A stretch of DNA of 64,000 nt. It comes from Thermobifida alba (GTDB taxonomy: Bacteria > Actinomycetota > Actinomycetes > Streptosporangiales > Streptosporangiaceae). Positions within the stretch are counted from its first letter, which is position 1; every line of letters begins with the position of its first letter. The position numbers were made by a program, and so were the translations under genes. The notes under the pieces are model-generated. The model had not been told where the DNA came from. It searched no databases and saw only the letters and a program-made list of their open reading frames with translations. Location: the NCBI RefSeq assembly GCF_023208015.1, contig NZ_CP051627.1:1860001-1924000 (forward strand), read 5' to 3'. Below, piece by piece: positions 16,177 through 24,566 of this stretch.

Positions 16177-17241
16177 CTACCCGCGCGTCCCGTCCTGACT
16201 CGGGTCGGCGGCGACGGGTCGGGAGCCGGTCGGGGGCGTCCAGGCGGCGCGGACCTTCGCGGGCGGCCAGGACGCGGGGTCGCGCAGTCCGGGCAGGCCG
16301 CGGCTGACGTCGTATCCGGCGTCGGCGAGGCGGCGGTTGGCGGCTTCGGCGCGTGCGACGGTGGCCTCGTCGAAGACGAGGTTGTACACGGTGGTGGGCA
16401 GGGCGTTGAGTGCGGTGCGCAGCAGGCCCAGCGCGGTGGTGGCGGCCGTCTGCGTGCCGGGGGGTTCGGGCAGCAGCCGGTAGGCGCGGCGCGCCCAGTC
16501 GGGCAGCGTGTAGTAGGCGAGTGCGCCCACGGGCAGCCACAGCGGCCGCAGCGGGCGCAGCCAGGCGAGCCGGTCGGGCAGGGCGGGCCACAGCAGGTAG
16601 CGCACCACGGCGCGGGCTTCAGGGCCGGCGTGCAGGTGGGGGCGGACCGCGGTGAGGTAGCGGCGCATCTGCTCGACCGAGGCGGGCACCTGTGCGGGGT
16701 CGAGGCCGACGAGGGCGGCGGTGCGGGTCTGTTCGGCGATGTAGCGGTCGGCTTCGGCGCGGCTGAGCCGCAGTCCCGCGCGGGTCACCACCTCCAGGTA
16801 GGAGACGACTTCGGCGCAGTGCACCCACAGCAGCAGGTCGGCCTGGTCGACCCGGTGGCGGCGGCCGGTGGCCGGGTCGGTGAAGGACAGTGCGGCGTGC
16901 ACCCGCCGTACCCGGGCGGCGGCCTGTTCCACTTCCTCGGGGCTGCCGTAGGTGGTGACGGCGACGTAGTCGGCGGTGCGCAGCAGTCGGCCGGTGGGGT
17001 CGACGCGGAAGTCCGAACGCTGCCACACTCCCTGCAGGGCGAGGGGGTGCAGCGCCTGCAGCATGAGGGCGCGCACGCCCGCCACCCACATGGCGCGGTC
17101 GAGTTGCAGCCGCCAGGTGACGTCCTCGGGCAGGGCGAAGGTCGGTCTCGGCGGCGCGGCACCCGACTGGTCCTGGAGCCTCACGGATCCGATGGTATCG
17201 CCGCAAACCCTCCCCATCATGGGGATATCCGTCATGGGCAA
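16177..17241 (-). CDS. MpaB-like oxygenase (DUF2236)
   Basis: Up to 354 residues; family similarity begins near residue 35, so a start at ATG 17217 or GTG 17181 is equally possible. Marks of the MpaB/latex-clearing-protein superfamily are the MLQALHPLALQGVWQRSDF block with the His-Pro pair, RLLRTADYVAVTTYGS, and VDQADLLLWVHCAEV with its conserved His; these proteins usually hold a b-type heme. The neighbour pair of P450 genes is divergent, with about 93 bases between. Substrate unknown. Confidence 0.8.
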   Translation of the reverse strand: MPMTDIPMMGRVCGDTIGSVRLQDQSGAAPPRPTFALPEDVTWRLQLDRAMWVAGVRALMLQALHPLALQGVWQRSDFRVDPTGRLLRTADYVAVTTYGSPEEVEQAAARVRRVHAALSFTDPATGRRHRVDQADLLLWVHCAEVVSYLEVVTRAGLRLSRAEADRYIAEQTRTAALVGLDPAQVPASVEQMRRYLTAVRPHLHAGPEARAVVRYLLWPALPDRLAWLRPLRPLWLPVGALAYYTLPDWARRAYRLLPEPPGTQTAATTALGLLRTALNALPTTVYNLVFDEATVARAEAANRRLADAGYDVSRGLPGLRDPASWPPAKVRAAWTPPTGSRPVAADPSQDGTRG

Positions 17242-17334
17242 GACAACCGGACGGGAAGCTGTTCATGATCTTGGCATGAGCATGATCCCCTCTTCTTCCC
17301 TTCCGTGTCTTCTCCGTTGCCGAGGCGGTGGTTC

Positions 17335-18777
17335 GTGACCCGGCCGCTCTTCCCGGACGACGACCTCGACGGTTCCCACCGCCGGGCCGCGGGCCCGCCC
17401 GGCGGCTGCCCGGCCGAACTGTCCCACCCGGAGGCGCTGCACCGGCTGGCCGTCCCCGTGCACGGGGAGTTGGACGCCGACCTGCCCGACGTGTTGGAGC
17501 GGCTGCGGCAGCGGTTCGGTCCCCTGGCTCCCGTGGAGGTGGCGCCCGGGGTGGCCGTGTGGATCCTGCTGGGCTACGACGCCAACCGCCGCGTGCTGCA
17601 GGACCCCGCCGAGTTCGCCCGCGACCCGCGGCGCTGGCGGGAGGCCCGTGAGGGGCGTGCCACCCCGGAGAAGGTGCCGGGGCCGTTCTGGTACTTCCGC
17701 AACGCGCTGGCCTCCGACGAGCCCGACCACAGCCGCTACCGCGCGGTGATCGTGGACGCGCTGGGGGCGATCACCGCCGACGGCACCCGGTTGGCGGTCC
17801 GGCGGATCGCCACCGAACTGCTTGCTCCCGTGGCCCTCACCGGCCGGGCCGACCTGGTCGCCGACTTCGCGTTCCGTATCCCCCTGCTGGTCCTCAACCG
17901 CTACTTCGGCCTGTCCGCGCAGGAGGGCGCCGACCTGGTGGAGCTGATGCGGCAGGTGTGGGACGGCGGTGAGCGGGCCGAGGCCGCGCGGCTGGGCCTG
18001 TTCTCCTACGCCCAGTCCGTGACCGCCCGCAGACGCCAGCAGCCGGGCGGCGACGTCGTCTCCCGGATGGTCGCCCATCCCAACGCGCTGGACGACGAGG
18101 AGATCGCGCACCAGCTCATCCTGCTCATCTCGGCGGCGCACGACCCGCTGATGAACCTGATCGCCAACACCGTGCACACCCTGCTGACCGACCATCCGGT
18201 GCGCTACGACGTGGCCGGGGCGCACCTGCGGGTGGAGGAGGTCGTCGACACGGTGCTGTGGCGGTCCCCGCCGATCACGCTGCTGCCCGGACGCTACCCG
18301 GTGCGCGACACCGTGCTGGAGGGGGCGCAGCTGCGTGAAGGCGACTGCCTGGTCATCGGCTACGGTCCGGCGCACGCCGACCCGGTGGTGGCGCCGCGTA
18401 TCGACCCGCTCAACCCGTCGGGGATGCGCGGCCACCTGGCGTGGGGCACCGGTCCGCACGCGTGTCCGGCTCAGCGCACCGCCCACCAGATCGCGGTGGA
18501 CGCCGTGGGTGCGCTGCTGGACCTGCTGCCCGACGTGCGGCTGGCGGTGCCCGCCGGGACGCTGGAGCGGCGGCGTTCGCTGTTCGCGCACGGCCTGAAG
18601 TCCCTTCCCGTCACCTTCACCCCCGTCGACATCACCCCACCCGGAGAGTCGCCATGGCAGCAGTCCCCGAACCCGTCGTCCTCACCCCCGCCGACGCCCG
18701 AGAGCAGGCCCTCCGACTCCGTGCGGCGGGGCCCCTTGCCCGAGTGGTGGTCGAAGGTCTGGAGGTTTGGGCGCTGA
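17335..18777 (+). CDS. Cytochrome P450, CYP157-like, lacking ExxR
   Basis: 480 residues from GTG 17335 (GAGG upstream). Heme-binding loop GTGPHACPAQ with Cys377. The K-helix, where P450s have ExxR, reads DTVLWRSPP: Thr306 replaces Glu and Trp309 replaces Arg. CYP157 enzymes of Streptomyces are known to lack ExxR and often sit directly before a CYP154 gene, exactly as here. The I-helix (ISAAHDPLMN) also lacks the usual A/G-G-x-D/E-T-T. The last ~40 residues are Pro/Ser-rich and overlap the next gene by 124 bases in another frame. Catalytic competence is open. Confidence 0.88.
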   Translation: MTRPLFPDDDLDGSHRRAAGPPGGCPAELSHPEALHRLAVPVHGELDADLPDVLERLRQRFGPLAPVEVAPGVAVWILLGYDANRRVLQDPAEFARDPRRWREAREGRATPEKVPGPFWYFRNALASDEPDHSRYRAVIVDALGAITADGTRLAVRRIATELLAPVALTGRADLVADFAFRIPLLVLNRYFGLSAQEGADLVELMRQVWDGGERAEAARLGLFSYAQSVTARRRQQPGGDVVSRMVAHPNALDDEEIAHQLILLISAAHDPLMNLIANTVHTLLTDHPVRYDVAGAHLRVEEVVDTVLWRSPPITLLPGRYPVRDTVLEGAQLREGDCLVIGYGPAHADPVVAPRIDPLNPSGMRGHLAWGTGPHACPAQRTAHQIAVDAVGALLDLLPDVRLAVPAGTLERRRSLFAHGLKSLPVTFTPVDITPPGESPWQQSPNPSSSPPPTPESRPSDSVRRGPLPEWWSKVWRFGR

Positions 18778-19865
18778 CCCGCGACCGGGAGTTGCGTGAG
18801 GCGCTCACCGATCCCCGGTTCCGCCGCAACTGGCGTACCTGGCGTGCCCTGGCCGAGGGGGAGGTCGCCACCGACCACCCGGTGGCGGCGATGGTGTACC
18901 TGGACAACATGCTCACCGTGGACGGTGAGGCGCACCGGCGGATGCGCGGCCCGGTCGCCAGGGCGTTCACCCCGCGGCGGGTGGAGTCGCTGCGCCCGGC
19001 GGTCGGCGCGGTCGTGGACTCCCTGCTGGAGGAGCTGGCCGAGCGGGACGGCCCGGTCGACCTCAAGGCCGAGTTCGCCTATCCGCTGTCGATGCGGGTG
19101 TTCAGCGAGCTGTTCGGGATTCCCGAGCGCGACCACGACCGGATGCGGCAGATGGTGGCCACGGCGTTCTCGCCGTCCACGCCGGAGGAGGTGCGCGCCA
19201 TGCGTGAGCAGTTGGACGCGTTCCTCACCGAGCTGATCTCGGACAAGCGCAGCGAGCCGGGCGAGGACCTGACGTCGGCGCTGGTGTCGGCGACCGACGA
19301 GGAGCACCAGCTCAGCGACGCCGAGCTGCGTGACACGCTGTGGCTGCTGGTGACCGCCGGGTTCGAGACGACGTCGTCTGCGCTGGTCAACGGTGTGCAG
19401 GCGCTGCTGTCGCACCCGGAGCAGTTGGCGCTGCTGCGGTCGGGGTCGGCGGCGTGGACGGACGCGGTGGAGGAGGTGCTGCGGCAGGCGGGGAGCGTGG
19501 CGACGCTGCCGTTCCTGTTCGCCGCCGAGGACGTGGAGATCGGCGGGCGGACGGTGCGGGCCGGGGAGCCGGTGCTGCTCGCCTACCTGGCGGCCAACCT
19601 CGACACCGACCGCTACGGTGCGGATGCCGCGGAGTTCGACCTGACCCGGTCGCGTCCCCGGCACCTGGCCTTCGGGCACGGCCCGCACACCTGCCTGGGG
19701 GCGGCGCTGGCCCGCCTGGAGCTGGAGGTGGCCCTGAAGGCGCTGTTCATCCGGTTCCCGGAGGTCTCCCTGGTGGAGGGGGACGTGCCGCGGCTGGGGT
19801 CGGTGTTCATCAACTCCCCGGCGTCGCTGCCGGTGCGGTTGAGCGCACAGCGGGCCGCGGCGTGA
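18654..19865 (+). CDS. Cytochrome P450, CYP154-like
   Basis: 403 residues from ATG 18654 (GGAGAG upstream). All canonical motifs are present: I-helix AGFETTSS, K-helix EEVLR, and heme loop FGHGPHTCLG with Cys347. The N-terminal half (RLRAAGPLARVVVEG, DNMLTVDGEAHRRMR) fits the CYP154 family of actinomycete monooxygenases that hydroxylate steroids, macrolides or small aromatics. Its start is buried in the tail of the CYP157-like gene, so translation is probably coupled. No ferredoxin gene is adjacent. Confidence 0.92.
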   Translation: MAAVPEPVVLTPADAREQALRLRAAGPLARVVVEGLEVWALTRDRELREALTDPRFRRNWRTWRALAEGEVATDHPVAAMVYLDNMLTVDGEAHRRMRGPVARAFTPRRVESLRPAVGAVVDSLLEELAERDGPVDLKAEFAYPLSMRVFSELFGIPERDHDRMRQMVATAFSPSTPEEVRAMREQLDAFLTELISDKRSEPGEDLTSALVSATDEEHQLSDAELRDTLWLLVTAGFETTSSALVNGVQALLSHPEQLALLRSGSAAWTDAVEEVLRQAGSVATLPFLFAAEDVEIGGRTVRAGEPVLLAYLAANLDTDRYGADAAEFDLTRSRPRHLAFGHGPHTCLGAALARLELEVALKALFIRFPEVSLVEGDVPRLGSVFINSPASLPVRLSAQRAAA

Positions 19866-19884
19866 CGGTGCGGGTGTGAGGTCG

Positions 19885-19951
19885 GCCGACCGGCGGGCGG
19901 GTCCGGCGCGGGGCGGTGCCCCGGGGCCGGTCCGTCCGTCCGCCGGTCGGC
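19885..19951. terminator. Hairpin between CYP154-like and XRE genes
   Basis: Inverted repeat 19885-19900 / 19936-19951 (15 of 16 pairs) with a GC-rich 35-base loop, located between convergent genes. Probable terminator. Confidence 0.6.
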
Positions 19952-19968
19952 GGCGGGTCCGGGCGGTC

Positions 19969-20292
19969 TCAGGGGCGGGTGCTGCCGGCGGGGTCCTGCT
20001 GGTTCTCCCAGGGGCGGGGCAGCAGGCCGAGGAAGTGGCCGGGGATGCGCATGCCGTCGCAGATCTGGACGATCTTGTCGTAGGTGGTGATGGAGCCGGT
20101 GCCGCGGGCCAGCCGCCCTACCCGTTCGGGTTTGATGCCGCAGGAGGCGGCGATCTTGCTGTAGCTGATGCCCGCCCACTTCCGCGCGAGGTGGAAGAGC
20201 CGTCCGAAGTCCCTGCGGGCCAGGGCCTCCTGGACGTCGGCGCGCTGCAGGACGTGTTCCGGGAGAGCCGCAGGGGGGATGTAGTCGCTCAT
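19969..20292 (-). CDS. Small helix-turn-helix (XRE-like) DNA-binding protein
   Basis: 107 residues from ATG 20292. Central helix-turn-helix: FHLARKWAGISYSKIAASCG followed by KPERVGRLARG, then a region resembling other actinomycete XRE proteins (TYDKIVQICDGMRIPGHFLG). It has no effector domain. The palindrome at 20375-20389 upstream is a likely autoregulatory site. It stands between the P450 pair and the metal-responsive locus, and I cannot tell which it serves. Confidence 0.75.
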   Translation of the reverse strand: MSDYIPPAALPEHVLQRADVQEALARRDFGRLFHLARKWAGISYSKIAASCGIKPERVGRLARGTGSITTYDKIVQICDGMRIPGHFLGLLPRPWENQQDPAGSTRP

Positions 20293-20374
20293 CGGTTGTC
20301 TCGTAGGCACTGTCTGATCGTCGGCACGGGCTGTGACGCGTGTTGGTCCCCCGACGGGGACGGAGCGGGGGAGG

Positions 20375-20389
20375 AAAGATCCGATCTTT
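20375..20389. promoter_or_regulatory. Palindromic operator candidate upstream of the XRE gene
   Basis: AAAGATC-C-GATCTTT, a perfect 7+1+7 palindrome in a short AT-rich stretch about 85 bases before the start of the helix-turn-helix gene. Suits a dimeric repressor. Confidence 0.5.
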
Positions 20390-20524
20390 CGTTTTGCGAC
20401 GATAGTAGCGTGTGCCGGAAAGCTTCGGCCCCCTTCCGCCGCTCGGCCCTCCCGATCCGCGCGGGGGCGCGCTCCCGCGCCGCGTCCCCGGCGAACCGGC
20501 GGAGCGCTCCCGCCGTTCCCGCCG

Positions 20525-21778
20525 TCACTCCCGGGGACGGGGGGCGGGCGGGGTGCGGGAGAAGTCCCGGGAGCCGGGGACCAGGGCGGCGGCCGCGGGC
20601 GCCAGGAAGCACACGGCGGCGCAGGCCGCCAGGACCGCCGGGGCCCCCACCAGGTCGGCCGCGGGGGCGATGAGGGCCAGGCCCACCGGGGCGAGCCCGT
20701 AGGACAGCAGGAAGTCCAGTGAGGAGACGCGGGCGAGCCGCCCCGGGTCGATCTCGCGCTGCGCGGCGGTGAACCAGGGGACGTTGAACAGTTCGACGCC
20801 CACTCCCGCGAGGACGTAGGCGGCGACCACCGCCGCGGGGTGCACGGGGGCCAGCAGGCTCAGCGGGGCGAAGCCGTAGCAGGCGAGTCCGGCGAGCGCG
20901 GTCCACCCCTGGGCGCGGGGCCTCCAGCGCGCCATGAGCAGCGCCCCGGCGAGCGCTCCGGCGGTGTAGCCGGTCAGCGCCGCGGCCAGCACCGCCTCGG
21001 TTCCGTAGTGCCGTCCGCTGGCTTCGGGGAGCAGGACCCCGGTCGCCGAGTAGCCGGTGGTGATGACGGCGGCGAGCGCGCCCAGTCCGGCGAGGAACCA
21101 GGGGTGGCGGCGGGCCTCGCGCAGCCCGTCGAGGAACTCGGTGTGAAAGGGGTCCCGCCGGTGCGGCGGCGTCGGGGCGGCGGCCCCGCGCGGCGGCAGC
21201 AGTGCCGCGGCCAGCCAGAGCGCACCGGTGCCGACCACCAGGACCGCGGTCCCGGCGACGGTGGCCAGCAGCGCGGCCACTCCGGGGCCCAGCAGTGTGG
21301 TGACCCGCACGGCCAGCGTCATCGCGGCGTTGGCCTGCTGGCGCCGCGGCTCGTCGACGACCTCGCGGGTGAGGGCCTGGAAGGCGGGGCGGCAGGCCCC
21401 CTGCCCCATCCCCACCACGGCCGCGGCGGCGGCCGTGACGGCGGCGGAGCCGCCCAGGCCGAGCGCGAGGACCGGGGAGGCCAGCGCCGCCGCTCCCCCG
21501 GCCCAGGCCACGACCGCGCGGCGGGAGTAGCGGTCGGCCAGGACCCCGGCGACGGGGACGGCGGCGAGGAAGCCGGCGGTGCGGACGGCGAGCACCAGGC
21601 CGAGGCCCGCGGCGGTGAGGGAGCCTTCGAGCACGGCCAGGCCGAGGACAAACGGCAGCGCCCAGGTGGCCAGTCCCGAGGCGACCGTGCCCGCCCACAG
21701 GCGCAGGAAGGCGGCGTCGCGCAGCAGACCGGTCCGTTCCGCGGCGGGCGCGGCCGGGGGCGAGGGCGGGGAGGACAC
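20525..21778 (-). CDS. MFS transporter, probable metallophore exporter
   Basis: 417 residues with about 12 hydrophobic segments and the MFS motif GVLADRYSRRAV between helices 2 and 3. It resembles the EntS-like/DHA3 branch that exports siderophores. GTG 21778 has AAGGAG upstream. The role is inferred from context: a Fur-family box (21828-21842) lies 50 bases before the start, and the divergent operon encodes a small-molecule pathway under a matching box. It is therefore the best candidate to export the product. Confidence 0.8.
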   Translation of the reverse strand: MSSPPSPPAAPAAERTGLLRDAAFLRLWAGTVASGLATWALPFVLGLAVLEGSLTAAGLGLVLAVRTAGFLAAVPVAGVLADRYSRRAVVAWAGGAAALASPVLALGLGGSAAVTAAAAAVVGMGQGACRPAFQALTREVVDEPRRQQANAAMTLAVRVTTLLGPGVAALLATVAGTAVLVVGTGALWLAAALLPPRGAAAPTPPHRRDPFHTEFLDGLREARRHPWFLAGLGALAAVITTGYSATGVLLPEASGRHYGTEAVLAAALTGYTAGALAGALLMARWRPRAQGWTALAGLACYGFAPLSLLAPVHPAAVVAAYVLAGVGVELFNVPWFTAAQREIDPGRLARVSSLDFLLSYGLAPVGLALIAPAADLVGAPAVLAACAAVCFLAPAAAALVPGSRDFSRTPPAPRPRE

Positions 21779-21827
21779 GGATCATCATCTCCTTGAACGC
21801 GGAGGGAGGAACGGCCACCCACTGTAA

Positions 21828-21842
21828 TGAAAACGATTATCA
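21828..21842 (-). promoter_or_regulatory. Fur-family (Zur-like) box for the MFS exporter
   Basis: TGAAAACGATTATCA, an imperfect 15-bp palindrome close to the actinomycete Zur consensus TGAAAATGATTTTCA. It lies about 50 bases before the leftward MFS gene. Under metal sufficiency a Zur-type repressor would block transcription here. Confidence 0.7.
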
Positions 21843-21900
21843 GTCGCACCCCGAACTCCACCCGGCGAGACGGACGGGACTTCGCCGCCGGGACTAGGAA

Positions 21901-21915
21901 TGAAAATGATTTTCA
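21901..21915 (+). promoter_or_regulatory. Perfect Zur-like box for the biosynthetic operon
   Basis: TGAAAATGATTTTCA, a perfect 15-bp palindrome identical to the Zur consensus known from Streptomyces. It is followed by an AT-rich TTTATAGTG that may be the -10 region. It lies 130 bases before the methyltransferase start. Confidence 0.8.
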
Positions 21916-22045
21916 TTTATAGTGTGACCGCCTCCGGGCAAACCCGGACAGACGGCGCGTTCGGCGTCTCCCGTCGACCGCCCCGGAGGAGCATCGCGCC
22001 CGCCGACCCGCGGCCCCACGGGCCGCAGCACCGAAAGGACCCCGC

Positions 22046-22765
22046 GTGGACCACCCCCTGGTCGCACAACTACCCCCGCCCCTGCCCGCGGACCGCGTCG
22101 TCGCGATCAACCGGCCCAGGGGCGACCTGGGATCCCACCGCTCCTACACGTGGCACGGCTGGACCTTCGACGTGCCGCCCGGCGTCTTCCTGCCCGGCGC
22201 CACCAGCCGGATGATCCACCAGCGCGTCCTCGACGGCGACATCGACGTCCGCGGCCGGCGCTACGCCGCCATGGGGGTCGGCCTGGGCGTCGAGGCCGTG
22301 GCCGCCGGACTGCGCGGAGCCCGCGAGGTCTACGCTGTCGACGTGCACGCCGACAGCGTCGCCACGGCCGCGCGCCACTACGCCCGCATCGTCGGCGACC
22401 GACCCGCGACCAGGTTCGTCCCCGTCGTCGCCGACCTCTTCGACGGCTTCCCCGAGGGCGTCCGGCTGGACGTCGTCACCTTCAACCCGCCCGCCGTCAG
22501 CCAGCCCGTCAGCGACGACCCCGACGTGGTGCGCAACGTGTGCGTGGGAGCCGCACTGCTGGAGACGTTCTTCGCCCAACTCGCCGACCGGGACCTGCTG
22601 GCCCCCGGAGCGGAGGTGTTCGTCATCGTCTCCAACACCGCCGACCTGCGCCGCATCCTCCACGCCGCCCTCGACCGCGGCTTCACCCCGCACGTCCACC
22701 ACCGGCACGACTGGGGCGACGGCGTGGTGACCCTGCTGTTCCGCCTCACCCGGGAGGACGCGTGA
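22046..22765 (+). CDS. SAM-dependent methyltransferase of the metal-responsive operon
   Basis: 239 residues. Class I methyltransferase fold: SAM loop AMGVGLGVEAVAAGL near 75-90, acidic ribose ligand in VYAVDVHADSV, and FNPPAVSQP, an [N/F]PP-type catalytic loop as in amino- or amide-N-methyltransferases. First gene of a four-gene operon; its TGA overlaps the GTG of the next gene by 4 bases. A role in N- or O-methylating a small metal-binding product is inferred only from position. The start is the ATG-equivalent GTG at 22046 after GAAAGGA. Confidence 0.8.
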   Translation: MDHPLVAQLPPPLPADRVVAINRPRGDLGSHRSYTWHGWTFDVPPGVFLPGATSRMIHQRVLDGDIDVRGRRYAAMGVGLGVEAVAAGLRGAREVYAVDVHADSVATAARHYARIVGDRPATRFVPVVADLFDGFPEGVRLDVVTFNPPAVSQPVSDDPDVVRNVCVGAALLETFFAQLADRDLLAPGAEVFVIVSNTADLRRILHAALDRGFTPHVHHRHDWGDGVVTLLFRLTREDA

Positions 22766-23568
22766 ACACCGTCGCCGACCTGTTCGACCGCGTGCTCGCC
22801 GAGACGGCCCCCGCCCCGGCCGCACACACCGCCACCAGCGTGTTCTGGCTGCACCACGGAACCCGGCTGGCCGGCGGGGACACCACCTACCTCAACCACT
22901 ACGTCCTGGTCCGCTCGGGCGGCTCCTTCGGCGCGTGCGCCTTCGAACCCGGCGAGGTGGACCCGGCCGTGTGCGCCGAGGCGTCCGGCCGCCCCCTCGC
23001 CGACCTGATGCGCACCGGGCCGCTCCCGCTGCGCCTGGCCGCCCTCGACGCCTGCCTGGCCCGGTCCCTGCCCCACCGCGACGACCCCCGCGCCGAGGCG
23101 GTGCCGCTGCCCGCGGGCACCCCCGAGCGGCGCGCCCTGGCCCGCGACGCCGCCGTCGCCGGACTCCTCGACCTCGCACCGGGCGCGAAGGTGGCCCTGA
23201 TCGGCGTCGTCAACCCCCTGGTCGCGGCGATCCGCGACCGCGGCGGCGAGTGCCTGCCCTGCGACCGCAACCTGCGCGCCACCCGGTGGGGCGACCCCGT
23301 CACCCCCGACATGGACGAGGTCCTCGACGCCGCCGACGCCGTCGTCGCCACCGGCATGACCTTGGGCAACGGCACCTTCGACGAGATCCTGCGCCGCTGC
23401 CGCCGCCGCGGGACGCCGCTGGTGGTCTACGCCCAGAGCGGCGCCGCCGCGGCCCGCGAGTTCCTCGGTTCGGGCGTCACCGCCCTGTCCGCCGAACCCT
23501 TCCCCTTCTCCCAGTTCAGCGCGGAGCCCACGGTGCTCTACCGCTACCGGGCGGAGCAGGGGGCATGA
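22762..23568 (+). CDS. DUF4213/DUF364 protein (putative heavy-metal chelation family)
   Basis: 268 residues from GTG 22762, overlapping the previous stop. An N-terminal DUF4213-like region is followed by the Rossmann-like DUF364 domain (about 140-268) with ALIGVVNPLVAAI, DAVVATGMTLGNGTFDEIL and VVYAQSGAA, the latter matching the family's T-G-x-T-x-x-N-G-T and GPSA positions. DUF364 proteins are annotated as putative heavy-metal-chelating and their chemistry is unsettled. In this operon it could assemble, load or recycle the metal ligand. Its ATGA junction couples it to the kinase gene. Confidence 0.8.
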   Translation: MNTVADLFDRVLAETAPAPAAHTATSVFWLHHGTRLAGGDTTYLNHYVLVRSGGSFGACAFEPGEVDPAVCAEASGRPLADLMRTGPLPLRLAALDACLARSLPHRDDPRAEAVPLPAGTPERRALARDAAVAGLLDLAPGAKVALIGVVNPLVAAIRDRGGECLPCDRNLRATRWGDPVTPDMDEVLDAADAVVATGMTLGNGTFDEILRRCRRRGTPLVVYAQSGAAAAREFLGSGVTALSAEPFPFSQFSAEPTVLYRYRAEQGA

Positions 23569-24566
23569 CGCCCGGAAGCGGGCTGGCGCCCTGCCACCAC
23601 GGAGAGATCCTCCAGGGCGTCTTCGCCGACGGGGAGGGCAGGCCCTGCCGGGGCCTGGTCACCCTCCCCCTGGCCGAGCCCGTCACCCGCGCCGTGTTCG
23701 TCCCGCTGCCCGGCGCCCCCGCCCACCGGATCGCGGTCGCCCCCGCCGGGCGCGCCAAGGCCGCGCGGGCCGCCCGGCTGGCCGTCGCCGAGTGCGCCCG
23801 CCGCTCGGGGCTCGCGGCGTGCGGGGGGCGGCTGGGGCTGAGCGGCGGTGTGCCCGTCGGCCTGGGTATGGGCTCCTCCACCAGCGACGTCATCGCCACC
23901 GTCCGCGCGGTCGCGGCGAGTTTCGCCGTGGCGCTGTCCCCGCGGGAGGTGGCGCGGATCGCGGTGCGCGCCGAGACCGCCGCCGACCCGACCATGCTGG
24001 ACGCGCGGCCGGTGCTGTTCGCGCAGCGTGAGGGACGCGTCCTGGAGGACCTCGGTCCGGCCCTGCCCGCCTGCGTCGTCGTGGGCTGCCTGACCGGCGG
24101 CGGGCGCCCGGTCAGCACGCTCGCGCTGCCCGCGGTCCGCTACGGCGCGGCGGACCTGGCCGCCTTCGAGGAGCTGCGCGCGCTGCTGCGGCGGGCGGTC
24201 GCCGACGCCGACCCCGTGCTGCTGGGCCGCGTCAGCACCGAGAGCGCCCGCCGCAACCAGAGCGTGGTGCCCAAACCCGAGTTCGGCCTCCTGGAGGAGG
24301 CCGCCCGCCGCGGCGGCGGCGCCGGGGTGCAGGTCGCCCACAGCGGCAACGTCGCCGGTGTGCTCTTCGACGCCGCGGCCCCGGACCTGACCGAGCGCGT
24401 GCGCGACTGCGTGCGCCGCCTGCGGGACAGCGGCGTCCCCGTGACCCGGATCTTTCGGACCCCCTCTGGTGTGACGGAGCGTGAGTATGGACAACCACAT
24501 CTCCGAGGCGATCGGCAGACCGGACCTGGTGGACCTCGGCAACGGACTCGTCTGCCTGCGGTTTGA
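23565..24566 (+). CDS. GHMP-family kinase, PduX-like
   Basis: 333 residues from ATG 23565 (overlaps previous stop). N-terminal APCHHGEILQG corresponds to the C-G-E-[LI]-x-Q-G of PduX, the L-threonine kinase of cobalamin assembly. The GHMP ATP-binding loop is GGVPVGLGMGSSTSD (94-108), and the C-terminal GVQVAHSGNVAGVLFD is conserved. The inferred reaction is ATP-dependent phosphorylation of a hydroxy-amino acid (Thr, Ser or similar). No cobalamin genes are near, so the phospho-amino acid most likely feeds the PLP enzyme next door. The last ~35 residues overlap the next gene out of frame and look non-conserved. A broken second copy lies at 30034-30733. Confidence 0.82.
   Translation: MTPGSGLAPCHHGEILQGVFADGEGRPCRGLVTLPLAEPVTRAVFVPLPGAPAHRIAVAPAGRAKAARAARLAVAECARRSGLAACGGRLGLSGGVPVGLGMGSSTSDVIATVRAVAASFAVALSPREVARIAVRAETAADPTMLDARPVLFAQREGRVLEDLGPALPACVVVGCLTGGGRPVSTLALPAVRYGAADLAAFEELRALLRRAVADADPVLLGRVSTESARRNQSVVPKPEFGLLEEAARRGGGAGVQVAHSGNVAGVLFDAAAPDLTERVRDCVRRLRDSGVPVTRIFRTPSGVTEREYGQPHLRGDRQTGPGGPRQRTRLPAV

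Noticed and set aside
17335-18777. A frameshift or pseudogene in the CYP157-like gene because ExxR is missing
   Set aside because: The frame is intact, the Cys loop is perfect, and the same Arg-to-Trp change occurs in the other CYP157-like protein here and in the published CYP157 family.
21828-21915. Iron (DtxR/IdeR) boxes at the metallophore promoters
   Set aside because: The DtxR/IdeR consensus TTAGGTTAGGCTAACCTAA is not present. The sites fit Fur-family geometry, best Zur.
23565-24566. Calling the GHMP kinase a cobalamin-pathway PduX
   Set aside because: No cobalamin synthesis or salvage genes are in the window, and the operon partners point elsewhere. Only the fold and motif resemblance is kept.
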